From: Urophycis tenuis
Lineage: Eukaryota > Chordata > Actinopteri > Gadiformes > Phycidae
DNA: 64,000 nucleotides
Direction of reading: 5' to 3'
NCBI GenBank assembly: GCA_036785325.1
Contig: JAXIVH010000072.1
Location: 643,501-707,500, forward strand
Positions 1-43,453 of the stretch are shown piece after piece. Made by a program: the position numbers and the translations under genes. Positions within the stretch are counted from its first letter, which is position 1, and the number at the start of each line of letters is the position of its first letter. A model generated the notes under the pieces. The model was not told the DNA's origin, made no database searches, and saw only the letters and a program-made list of their open reading frames with translations.

Positions 1-1064
1 GAATTTCCATTCTCCGTCGGTCCAAATGACATCAATGGTCCAACTTTGCTGAAAGGATTTGTTAAAATGAAGAGTTGATGTTGCAAACCGTGATGTTTTT
101 CATAACGTGTGCATGAAGCAGTACTACTTTAGAAAATAACTCAGTGTGACAATTCACCTTAGCCTTGTTTGTCTTATGTAGCCCCCCCCAGCCCCATCAT
201 CTCATCAGCCTTTTATCCTTACCAAACCATAAATGTTTTCCTTTGAGCTAATGATATGCTGTTGTCATTTAGCAATTCTGTAGGTACGTATAAAATGTAA
301 GAAACTGAGGCATAGCTCTATTTCTGGTCAACAATATAAACTCATTCACAAATGTTAACAGTGCATGTCATAATTGTGTATTCATAGTTACAAAACAGCT
401 AAATCTAAGTCTTTACAAGCAGCCCCTGGCACTGGCTCCTATGGTACGTGGTTAAGGAGCAGGTAATCCTTGGTAACCCCAGGTAACGCTGCTTACACTG
501 GTCAATATATCAACTGGCTATTGTGTGTCCGGTGTTAAACATGCTTGTCTGTGGGTTTTCTAATACACAAAAAGACTCAAAGTGGTACATACGGTTGGTT
601 CCAGAGGGTTTGTTAGCTCAATGTTTTTTCGTTCAGAGATGTAAAGTCAGAGTGACTTTCACACCAGCAATGTGTTCAGTACCAACATGGTGGACTGAAC
701 ACATTACTTCATGTTTGATCAGGGTGTAGCACTCTGCAGATGGAAGGCTGTCCCATGTTTGGTGGAAAGGTTTCATGTGACGTGATGTGAGTGTAATTGG
801 TGGAGGATTTCACACATTACCTTATACAGTGAAGCTTATACTTTACCTTGTACAAACTACTTTACAGTGAACTCAGTTAGGACTATGTCATGCTGTAGTT
901 AAGATTTTGTTGCAGTTATGGCATCTTGCTCAAGGATGTGTGCAGGTAAGACTCTGGACATTATTCACTGTGTTGTGATTGGTGGAGAATTTCAAGGCTC
1001 CATGTGATTTGATTTGTTTGCTGAAGGGGTTGTGTGTATTTTGATGGTGGTTGTAGCATCTTAC
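1..1064. other. sord intron 5 and left edge, no exon recognised
   Basis: This stretch follows the donor of the last visible sord exon on the minus strand. I looked on the minus strand for the next conserved SORD segments (the remainder of the Rossmann fold and the C-terminal catalytic part) and found none, so they should lie beyond the left edge. The short open frames here have no recognisable similarity. Confidence 0.5.
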
Positions 1065-2338
1065 CGGAGCCACAGATTAAGACTGTTGTTCCGAGGGTGA
1101 CACCGGCCCGGCGACACGCGTGGATCCCCACAGACAGGGGTTCAATCAGTGCACCCTCCTCAAAGGATACGTTATCGGGAAGCCTGGACACCATTGGACA
1201 AATGAAAAGCTTGTTCCTCACTCTGTTATCAACAACAAAATGTGAAAATGTAAACTACAATTTTACTGTCACACTGAACAGCCACAGTAAGGCACACACA
1301 CTAACGTGGCACTCTTTCTCTCAACAGAGCGGCGTGATGGCAGGGATGCTGTTCCTCACTTGTAACAGAAGTGGGCACTGTGCTTGTAGTATCGACAGAG
1401 GTTTCCGTTGTCAGGAGGCGTGGCACAGAAGAAGATGGTGGGAGACAGGTTGTAGCGTCCAGATTTGAAGAACTCGTCCATTTCTCTAGGAACTCCTGGC
1501 TCTACAGCCACCCTGTCCCCTGTGGGATATATACACGGTGACAGACAACATGCAGTCGAACCATACCTATTGTACACATTCTCAGTCATGTAGAGACACA
1601 CTACAACACCTGGTCGAACCATACAGAACACTCATGCAGTCCGAAATACATCACCATATAACTTTCCCACCAATTAGGAAATGTACGAAAATCACGATAA
1701 TCTCCCGTCACATCTCTACTATTGGTTTGTGTGCTTTCATACGATGAGCTAAAGAAAACCAAAGACTTAAAAAAAAAAAACTAAGTTTATCTAAAAATGC
1801 ATCACCAACATTGTGGTGCATACTTGTTTTTACATTTTTTGTTTATTTTATCTGAAGTACGACTATACTTGCCAACGTTGAGGTGCTGGACTGCTGAGCC
1901 GACCTTGACCACCCTCCCTGCGGCCTCGTGTCCGAGCACCATGGGCTGGTTCACCACGAAGTCCCCGATCCGCCCGTGCTGCCAGTAGTGCACGTCAGAA
2001 CCGCAGATTCCTACTGAATGCATCCGCAGCAACACATCTAGAAAACACGGCAATGCAACCGTTGAAATGGCACAAGGCGATACAAATAATTCACTAATGG
2101 TAATTGCAATTTGAGCATTTGATAGCAATAAATGTGCATCCGTTGCGCAACGTCCATCGTTTCTGACCGTTGGGTCCAGGTTCGGGGATTGGCCGCTCTT
2201 CCTGTGGGGTGTTGGGGATTTCATAATTAAATCAGTTGTAGGGAAGTCTACAAACAATTTTCTAGTATAAACACTGAGTTTCTGTACCAGTCTGATGTCC
2301 CCCTGTGAATACAGCACTACGGAAAGATTGTTCTCCAT
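1065..2338 (-). CDS. sord: Sorbitol dehydrogenase, exons 1-5 (3' part off the left edge)
   Basis: SORD oxidises sorbitol to fructose with NAD+ in the cytosolic polyol pathway; it is a zinc-dependent medium-chain dehydrogenase. Exons on the minus strand are 2338-2288 (start MENNLSVVLYSQGD), 2202-2169, 2037-1873, 1519-1360 and 1183-1065. Phases join exactly (0,1,1,2,1) and give 176 residues, about half of the usual length near 355. Visible zinc and catalytic residues are the Cys of VGICGSDVHYW, the His-Glu of VLGHEAAG and the Glu of LIEPLSVG. The GATPP-like segment appears as FFCATPPDNGNL. Intron 3 appears to use a GC donor (GTTG|GCAAGT) because no GT donor keeps frame. The start ATG at 2338 matches family starts, although the frame is open further upstream. 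The gene is head-to-head with terf2. Identification is secure; the exact start is less so. Confidence 0.93.
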
Positions 2339-2779
2339 ATCCAAAGGTTTATCAGAAAGGCAGCAGTGGTAGTGGACCTGGTGCAACTGGTCGTTAATGC
2401 CAAACGTCCGGCTTTGCACAACTTATTTTCCGGAGGCAAAGCTCAAAGTTCCTGTATCACAACAAGGCGTGTGGTTGGTGCAGCAGTCGAGAAATGTTCC
2501 ATTTCACATAAGGGGGTGGACATGACAGAATACTGAATTGTTTCAACCCGTGTAAATAAATACGAAGAATTTAATAAAATATTAATTGTCCGGTTATTAT
2601 AGATGTTATATATTTTGTATGATCAGGATTATAATAATTGTATTATATTAGTTTATATACATAACAAAAATCTAAATACCCTGTTCCATACTCTTGTCCA
2701 GTTGGTGGCGATAGTGCAAATAACGCCCATCATACCAGCAGAGAAGAAGAAGTGGAAGCTGTGCTCGATAGTTCTCAAC
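2339..2779. promoter_or_regulatory. Shared sord/terf2 intergenic region, likely bidirectional promoter
   Basis: Only 441 bp separate the sord start codon (minus) from the terf2 start codon (plus), so both promoters and both 5'UTRs must lie here or overlap it. No TATA box at a convincing position was seen. The terf2 ATG context CAACATGGCT is a good vertebrate initiation context. Promoter activity is inferred from gene orientation only. Confidence 0.5.
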
Positions 2780-35499
<32,720 letters not shown>

Positions 35500-35715
35500 A
35501 TGGACAAGGACACTGTAAAGAGGGTTTGTGTTTGGTTTTTAAGCGGTTCATGCTGCAGGATATTTAACCTGTGACTTTCGTTCTGAGGACAAAAATTCAT
35601 ATTATTTTTCTCATTAAGGAAGAGTTCCGAAGCATCGTTACCAAGTTCTGATGGCACTTGTTGGGAAATGAGGCCTGTGAAGCAGGTCCATGGAGGGAGA
35701 GAATGGAGACAATTG

Positions 35716-35833
35716 TTATGTCAGTGTATCCTCGTTCCTGATTAACTCCTATGTCCGCCTGGTGGAACACCACGATGGACATGGGGTCTATCCGCCGACA
35801 CTCCTGTGTCGTCTTTGCTGCTACGCCAAAGCC
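35716..35833 (-). pseudogene. Duplicate of the last nip7 exon, frameshifted
   Basis: On the minus strand it reads GFGVAAKTTQECRRIDPMSI then VVFHQADIG, then leaves frame: relative to the intact exon at 49623-49742 it has a 2-bp deletion and a substitution, so the conserved C-terminal residues and stop are lost. It lies within the terf2 3'UTR in antisense. Confidence 0.9.
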
Positions 35834-35897
35834 CTGTGGGGGGAAAACACTCTGCTAAAACTATCAGTTAAGATACTATGGCCTCATTTTGTGATGT

Positions 35898-35903
35898 AAT
35901 AAA
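35898..35903 (+). terminator. terf2: Candidate terf2 polyadenylation signal AATAAA
   Basis: AATAAA lies about 400 bp after the terf2 stop codon, the first such hexamer downstream. The same signal is present in the duplicate copy at about 49807. Use is inferred. Confidence 0.6.
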
Positions 35904-36441
35904 ATTATGAAGGAAAAAGTACCAAGTTTCCGTTATGTGTGTGCGTGTCCTACTTGGCTGCCAACATTTTCTGGTTAAACATCTTTAATAAAGCTACCCA
36001 TGTTTAACAATGTGTCACACTGCAATGAATCCATGAATGAATTTTTATGCTCCAGCCAACACACCTATTAATTAGTGAGTGGACCCAGAACTGGATCCAA
36101 TTAATGTGACGGCCGACTGATCATGCATGCCCACCACACCTTGTTCCTAGGCTCTCATAATGGACACATGACACGGGAGGCTATACATTAGCACTATTTG
36201 CAAGCCAGAGTTCAGTTAAATATGTTTAGCGGTGAGAGGTTGGCACTCCTGAGAATGCTTCACAAAGACGCATCAGTTACAATTTAGATTGTACAAAAGG
36301 CATTGGAAGTCTTTGTAAAAACATCTCCATATTCTCATGGTTGTTATTCTTGCTTCTGGGATTCAATTGGTGTACACCACTCATGGGAATTAAGGGTGGA
36401 AATTGTTGCGGGAGACTAGGATGAAGCTACAAGTCTTGACC

Positions 36442-37206
36442 GTCATAGATACTAGGAAAGATATGAAAACCCGTCTACTGGTCTGCAAAAGAGAAAACAT
36501 CCAGTGAGTGGCAGTTCTATGGGTGAAAGTAGCTTGTGGATGCCAGCGGTCAGAGGAGAATGGCTATACTGGATCGAGCTGATAGAAAGTCAACAGTAAC
36601 TCAAATGACCACTTGTTACAACTACGGTATGTCAAAGAGCATCTCTGAACAGCCAACAGGACCTTGCAGCAGATAGGTTACCGCAGCAGAAGACCACACC
36701 AGGTGCCACTCCTTTCGGATAAGAACAGAAAACTGAGGCTACAATTCACACAGGCTCACCAAAATTGCAAAATCGAAGATTGGAAAAACGTTGCTTGGTA
36801 TGAGTCTCAATTTCTGCTGTGACATTTGGATGGTAGGGTCTGAATTTGGCATCAACAACATGAAAGCATGTTTCCAAGCCTGCCTTGTATCAACGATTCA
36901 GTGTGGAGGTGGTGGTGTAATGGTATGGGGGATATTTTCTTTGTGCACTTTGGGGCCCCTTAGCACCAATTGAGCATTGTTTAAATGCCACAGCCGACCT
37001 AAGTTTTGTTGCCGACCATGTCCATTTATGACAATAGTGTACCCATCTCCTGAGGGCTACTTCCAGCAGGATGACACGCCATGTCACAAATCATTTCAGA
37101 ATCATGTCTTGAATAATTTCAGACTGGTTTCTTGAACATGACAATGTACTAAGTGTACACTGTAGTCAAATGGCCTCCGCAGTCACCTGATCTCAATCCA
37201 ATAGAG
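36442..37206 (+). mobile_element. Tc1-like transposon relic, split by the 9.8 kb hAT
   Basis: The nucleotide text follows a common fish Tc1-type element (AGAAGACCACACCAGGTGCC, GTGGTGGTGTAATGGTATGG, ACCTGATCTCAATCCAATAG), but all frames are disrupted. The relic stops at CAATAGAG (37199-37206) and resumes at 47032 with CAATAGAGCACCTGTGGGGC. The duplication breakpoint at 36441 lies at its left side. Confidence 0.8.
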
Positions 37207-38636
37207 CAGTGGTTCCCAACCTTTTTTCTCCAGGGCCCCCCTAATTCACTTCTGATGGAATTCTCGGCCCCCCTCTTTCCCCCCCCCCCCCCCCCCCCCC
37301 CCCAGGAGCGTTTAAAGGAAAATCTTACATTTCTATTTTTTGTACCTTTATTTAATAAATGTGATTATTTACAGTGCAAAGCATTAACAGACCGAGCCTA
37401 CATTAATGTGAACCTTGGGCTTGCATACCTACAGCCAGGGCTGGAATATATGAGTGACAGCCAGCCTAAAGTCGTTGTGCACCTCCATTCTGTTGCGCCC
37501 TTTTGTTTTGATGACGACAAGTGCGCTGAAGGCCGTTTCTGAAAGATCTGTGGTGCTGAACGGGAGTATGATCCTTGTCGTGGCATGCAGTGTGAGTCGT
37601 GGAGCAATGCTGGGTGCCTTCACGATCCAAAACTTTTTAAATCCGTGTTCCTTGAATGAAATAAAGGAAGAATTAATTTAGTTATGCTTAAATATGTTCA
37701 ACATTCCAATTAGCGTGAGCACAGAGGCTTATTAGACATGAATACAATATCATAAACCTACCTGGAAATATTTATTTGACAGAGAGTTGGCCTGGATGTC
37801 GGTGAGCTCGTCTTCACAATCAAGGTATTGCACATCCTCGACTTTGGCAATAAAGGGATCCAACACCGATTCCTTCGATACGTAATCATCTGTGTCAGCA
37901 AATCGTGATTTAATCTCCTTTTGCAATGCGTTCATGTGTCTGGTAAACTCGCGACGGACAGGCACAGGGATCGTTTCAGGATCATTCCTGCATTGTTTCA
38001 GCAGTAGGGGGAACTGTTGTAGCTCTCCCTTTTCCATCTTCCCGACCCTATACTCCAGTTTACGAACGAATGCATCAAGCGCCTCGATCTTTACATTGCA
38101 TGATGTTGGACTCCGCAGCTTGGAGACGCTTGTTCGTTTCATTGTAAAGACTGAAGATGTCGGCTAGGTATGCTGTTTTAATCCAGAATGACTCAGTTAC
38201 TTTCTCTGACAGTGCGGGGCTGTGAGTTTTGAGAAATTCATCTACTTTTTCGCCCAATTCCACAAAACGCACCAGCACTCGGCCCCGTGAGAGCCAGCGC
38301 ACGTCTGTGTGCAGGAGGAGTGTTTGGCGTGCCTCATCCTGGCATAAATCTGCGAACAGACGCTGTCTGGTGGCGCGACCTTTGATGAAATTTACAATTT
38401 TAACTACAGTAGCAAGTGTTTCACCGAGGTCGTCAGACAGTTTTTTTTGCTGGCCAGTGCCTGGCGGTGTATCATACAGTTAAATATTATGCAGTGTGGA
38501 GCCTTTTCTTTCAAGCGACTTTTAGTGCGGGTGTATTGAAGTTGTGTATACAAATGAATTAGTCACGTTATTTTCGCTTGAGCACATGGGAACATGCCAG
38601 CTCGTTTATTTTCAGAAAAACAACACGTAGTAAATC

Positions 38637-38671
38637 TAGAGTCCTATAGAGAGTCTCTCTATAGGACTCTA
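38637..38671. repeat. Perfect palindrome, 17-bp arms, 1-nt spacer
   Basis: The arm TAGAGTCCTATAGAGAG is followed by T and its exact reverse complement. It is not at an element terminus that I recognise. Confidence 0.9.
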
Positions 38672-38840
38672 AACAACGGGCAGGGCCCGCCCACAACATA
38701 GTGGAAAATACCACTACTGAACATAGAGGGGGAATTCGCTTGTCAAACGACAGTCACCACAGACTATTAAATCCCTTGTTTTTACCCATCGTCGAGGCAG
38801 CATCTGAACAACATGCTGCTGCTGAAGTGCTTGCTGCATC

Positions 38841-39352
38841 CAAGCGGCAACATTCCATGCTGAAAAATGAAGCCCATGCGGAAGTGCAAAAACTTGCAGT
38901 TCCTCGACTGGCCGCTTGAGGCTGGCTGCAGAAAGGGGTCAACTCCCATAGACACCCATGTTAAAATGTCCAACTTTACAGCCAAAATAAACATGTTTAC
39001 AGCCTGGTTCAAAAAACGGTTTTGTTGTCTTTCAGTAGTGTTCGAGTCCATGACAACTGTGAGGGGGGTGAATTTTTTTTAGAGTCCATTATTTTAATGC
39101 ACAGAGAAGGATTTATTTTATGAATAATTAAGGGCGTGGTCAACTTGATTGGCAGCTGTCATATGTCATCACGGCATGACCTTCACGGATTCGAGGCTTT
39201 GATTGGTCTGGCCGGAGGTAGGCGGGCTTAGAACACAGACTGAAATGTCCAAGATGGCGGCGCCCAGAAGCTCAATTTTAGGCTTCATCTCCGCTGTTAA
39301 GAAGTCTATGGGTGACGTCACGGAGGGTTTGTCCATATATATATAGTCTATG
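38841..39352. mobile_element. hAT-type MITE copy 1 (8-bp TSD GCTGCATC)
   Basis: The 512-bp element starts CAAGCGGCAACATTCC and ends GTCTATG, flanked by GCTGCATC at 38833-38840 and 39353-39360. It inserted in the hAT transposase gene. A copy of the same family is at 47290-47806. Confidence 0.85.
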
Positions 39353-39490
39353 GCTGCATCCCGCAAGTTATCGAACACGGTGCATTGCTCGGCTTTTAAA
39401 TAAACACCGTGAGTCGTTAGGTGTTTACTTAAATTTGAGGTGTTACCTCCTTTGCACGATATCGCTTTATTGCACTGTTGCATGTTGCAG

Positions 39491-40594
39491 AGTCGGAATC
39501 ATTGTGAAATGTGAAATGTAGCCAAAACTTCGATCTTTTTGCATTCAGCATCTTCTTCAATGCTCCTCTCACTGCTATCAGTTCTGATGATCTGATCAAC
39601 AAGTGTGCAGCGTAGCGGCACTGACGTCACGCAGGTTGACACCGCCCGCAGCCCCATCGGATGTTAAAAAAGTCAGGAACCGAAATGACGCACCGAAATT
39701 TGCGTTCTTATTCGGTCTCGTTACAACCGTTTATGTCGGAACCGGTGCCCTACTGGAACCGAGTTTCGGTGCTCAACCCTAGTTACGTTCGATATATTGT
39801 GACTCTATTTGCCATGATAGTCTGAAGGGCACGTCATAGTCATCTAGGTTAAGCGAATAGTGTTAGCTTGTTGGAAATGAACTGTTTGACCGTACATTTT
39901 GTTTAAAGTGATGGTTCGGAGTAAAATTCACCCTGAGGTAATTTCCACCAATAATCCAGCCAAATACCCCCTCAGATGCATTTTTAGCGACGGTCAATAT
40001 TGGTCAAGTTTAGGGGTATAGGCCGAATGGCTTAGTACTGGAGTGAATGGTACAGTGTGTATATCTTGTAAATTACCCCACTAATAATGCATGGATTGTT
40101 ACCCAACTTCTGTAGTAGTACATATAGGGTATGTACTCACATAACGAGGCATTTGAAAGTTTGTAAGTACACCAGGAGTTTATTTAAAAGAGCACTTTCC
40201 TGATAGCTTCAACTCTTTGCTGCTAATGCTACCGCTGCGTTACTTCCGTACATTGTTTGTTGTGTACGACAGTCCCCAAATCCATAGTTTAGATTTTATA
40301 TTCCCATTTATTTGTATATAGTTGAAGAGGACTTTTACAAACTTTTCCGGAAAGACGGAAGTGACGTCGATGCAGCGGTAGCGTTAGCAGCAGAGAGTTG
40401 ATGCTATCAGGATGTTAGCATCAACGTGAGAAGGCACCTGCATTGTTTAGTACAAGTGATGCTTACTAACTAGTATAATTAGTCAGAGTGGCAAGGCTAC
40501 AGTACATTTGGAAATGTAACATGATAAAATATATAAATAATAAAGCTTATATTTACTGCTTCTCTAATTTATTTACTTGTTAATCTTTTCACAG
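39491..40594. other. MITE fragments before the YqaJ gene
   Basis: Near 39660-39782 a hAT-type end is visible (reverse complement CTAGGGTTGAGCACCGAAAC). A palindromic element lies around 40200-40411 (CCTGATAGCTTCAACTCTTT against AGAGAGTTGATGCTATCAGG). The left terminus of the ISL2EU-like element should be in or near this stretch but was not pinned down. Confidence 0.45.
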
Positions 40595-42089
40595 GTCATG
40601 CATTCACAGCGCCTCAGTCAGCCTCCACTGACACCATGGGTCATACTTGCGCCATCAGGAGAGGTCTGTTCTGCCCACTGCACCTGCATGGCTGGTGTGG
40701 CTGAGTCATGCACCCATGTTGGGGCCCTTCTCTTTAAGGTGAAGGCATCAGTGCGACTGAAAGAGCAGGCCACAGGGACAGATGAACCAGCCTACTGGAT
40801 GTTACCAGGCAACATTGACAAAGTCCATCCAGAGGCTGGTCACAGGATCAACTATACATCAGCTGCAGCCAAACGCCGGTCCTTGAACAGGGTCATTGAT
40901 GGTGAGACCCACAGCGGACCTGTTTTCAGGACACGTGCAATCAAAACAACAACGCCGACAGCATCACTGAAAGACATGGACAAGCTCTACAGTGATATAC
41001 ATAGCACAGGCACAAGAGCAGTCATCCTCAGTGTGACTCCACAGCACTCAGGAATTCCGGGACCCCATTCTCCCCATCAGAGACTTGAAATACCTGGTAA
41101 ATCTGCATGGCACCCGCATTGATACCACTGATGTCTCTGCTCTACGCCAGCACTGCCAGACATTACGAGGCATTGCAAATGTTACTGATGAACAGGCAGC
41201 ACAGATGGAGCAGAGGACACGGGGGCAGCACACATCCTCACTTTGCTGCACGAGCCGCAAGAATTACAGCCTCCTCCATGCACAGTGTGCATGCCACCGA
41301 CATCCACTCACCAGCCCTCTCTACAGTGAAGAGAGTCTGCTACCCTCAGCGTGGCCCGGGAACAGCAGCCACCACCTGGGGCATCAAGCAGGAGGAGAGG
41401 GCTAGGCAGGAATACATTTCCAAGACCAGCCAAAGACACTACAACCAGGAGGTGCAGACATGTGGGTTTTTTGTCAATCCTGCATTCCCAGAAGTAGGAG
41501 CATCACCAGATGCAATTGTAAATTGCACCTGCTGTGGGGAAGGCTGCATCGAGATCAAGTGTCCTGCTAAATACAAGGACAGCACCATTCTCGATGCATG
41601 CTCCTCCAACGACAGCAATTTTCCCCTGCATCTGCTCAATGGGCAGATGCATCTGAAGCCAAGTCACCCGTACTCCACCCAGGTCCAGACACAGATGTTT
41701 GTGACAGAGAGGGTGTACTGTGACTTTGTTGTCTGGACACAGAAGGACTGTGTGATTGTGCGCATTCAACACAACAGAGAGTTTTGGGTGCCACGTCTAA
41801 TGAAGGCCCAGGGGCCTCATGTACTAACAATTGCGTGGATTTTCTACTGAAACATGGCGTACGCACAAAGCCAGAAACCGCCGCACGCACAAAAAAATTC
41901 AGATGTATCAATCTGAGCGTACGCCTGAACCCAAGCACATTTCCTTTGTACATACCGAATCAACGTGAAATTCAGCGCACGTGCACGAGTATCAGACTTC
42001 TCCCTGTCCACGCCCCTATTCAATTATGTTAATCATATTTAAATGAGCCCTGCATCAGGGATTCCCCTCTGTATGATCATTGAAAGAGA

Positions 42090-42425
42090 ATGAGCACATC
42101 TAAAAAGCGAAAATTTACCGAGTGCGAACTGGACACTCTCCTGACTGAGGTGGAGGCTCGGAGGGTGGTTTTATTTGGCAGTTTGTCCTCCGGGATTAAC
42201 AGCAAGCGGAAGAGGAGTGAGTGGGACAGCGTGTGTGAGGCGGTCAACGCTGTGGGTTCAGAGAGCCGCACACACGCTGAACTTAAAAAGAAGTGGTCAG
42301 ATATAAAAATGGAAGTGAAAAGGAGGACTGCTGCCCACCGTCCCTTCAGGAGACCTATTGCCCTCTCAACGACTGACCGAGTGCGGGTATGGCGGTCATT
42401 GTACCTCCGCTCTCGGTCAGTCTGA
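42090..42425 (+). CDS. Harbinger Myb/SANT-like protein, copy 2 (111 aa)
   Basis: It differs from the copy 1 protein at very few residues (for example CELDTLL for CELETLL). It has the same SANT tryptophans (SEWDSV, KKWSDI) and the same antisense overlap with the transposase C-terminal remnant. Intact reading frame. Confidence 0.75.
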   Translation: MSTSKKRKFTECELDTLLTEVEARRVVLFGSLSSGINSKRKRSEWDSVCEAVNAVGSESRTHAELKKKWSDIKMEVKRRTAAHRPFRRPIALSTTDRVRVWRSLYLRSRSV

Positions 42426-42938
42426 GGGTTGGTCAGAGGGGTCATAAGCCACGTCCTCAGTGGGTAGCCACGGTCGCCTGGGGTTAATTGAAAGCAGGCA
42501 GTATAAGTAAACTGGATTTGTTGTTCCCATTTCTTAGTTTTATACACCACTTACATGGATCACACACTATTGTTATAAATTAATGCCGAAGGGCGCCGGG
42601 GCAAAGGTGAGGCTGATAATGATATTTCACACTTTACGCACGGGTTTATTAACATGAGTACTTTGCACACAGAGACAGGGGCTTGTACAAAAGATCCGAA
42701 GCTGTTGCTTAACCAGCGAATCAATCACACAAACAAGTAATGATACTGTGAAGACAGGATAGTATTTGGGGACGTACACTCAATGCGCATCACGGGGATT
42801 AATATTAGGACAATTAAAAGAATACAATTACTCACCAAGAAGCCACCCATCGAACACAATGCCGAGAATATGAGTCGTGCGTTGAACCAGGCCACCTCGC
42901 CACAATGTTGGTTAATAACATTTGCGCATCACATAGGC

Positions 42939-43453
42939 CTATAATTTGTAGCCTACATTTATTGAATGGAAATGTTTCCTGTTCACATATACAAATTCGT
43001 CATGTGATGGCGCTTTTATGGCAATGTGAGTGCAGTCGACAGCTCCGATTATATTAGGAAAACCGGCTCTCGCTGCAAATTGTGCTTTAATGTTGACCTG
43101 TTCAGCTGCATTGTATGGGAATGTTATATACCTGGCTGACAGGCGGATGAGTCCGGCCCACACGGCTGGCATGGCCCGGCTCAGGGTCGACTGGCATATA
43201 CCCGATCGGTCGGCCAACTCTCTTTGAAACGCCCCGGTTGCCAGGAACCCCAAGGTACTAAGTACCTGTACGTGGACCGGCAGGGCATGGCTCCTTGCGG
43301 TGGCGCGCTCCAAGGCCGGCCGCAGCTCTGCACATAACTCAAGCAGGATTGCCCGAGGGAATCGAAAGCGGCTGATGAGCCAATTGTCGACAATTTCGAG
43401 AGGATCGTTTCTGTCTCGAAAGACACGCTCTCGCCTAATTGCGCCATTCGCAA
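42939..43453 (-). pseudogene. HARBI1-like transposase N-terminal part, copy 2
   Basis: It contains the RDRNDPLE start typical of HARBI1 relatives, the helix-turn-helix GICQSTLSRAMPAVW, and the first catalytic Asp in IIGAVDCTHIAIKAP. A frame break at about 43310-43330 separates the two halves. The second Asp and Glu contexts are absent, so the enzyme cannot be complete. Confidence 0.78.

Larger units (their letters stand above)
37750..39490 (-). pseudogene. hAT (BED/ZBED-type) transposase, broken
   Basis: On the minus strand, 39483-39353 encodes a BED-finger-like end (NTSNLSKHLTTHGVYLKAEQ), 38302-38075 the conserved MRWLSRGRVLVRFVELGEKV region with WIKTAYLADIFSLYNETNK, and 38142-37750 the next segment (FTRHMNALQKEIKSRFADTD). 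The order matches ZBED-like hAT transposases whose vertebrate relatives were domesticated. A MITE (38841-39352) separates the BED part from the rest, and frames are interrupted, so it is dead. Confidence 0.8.
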
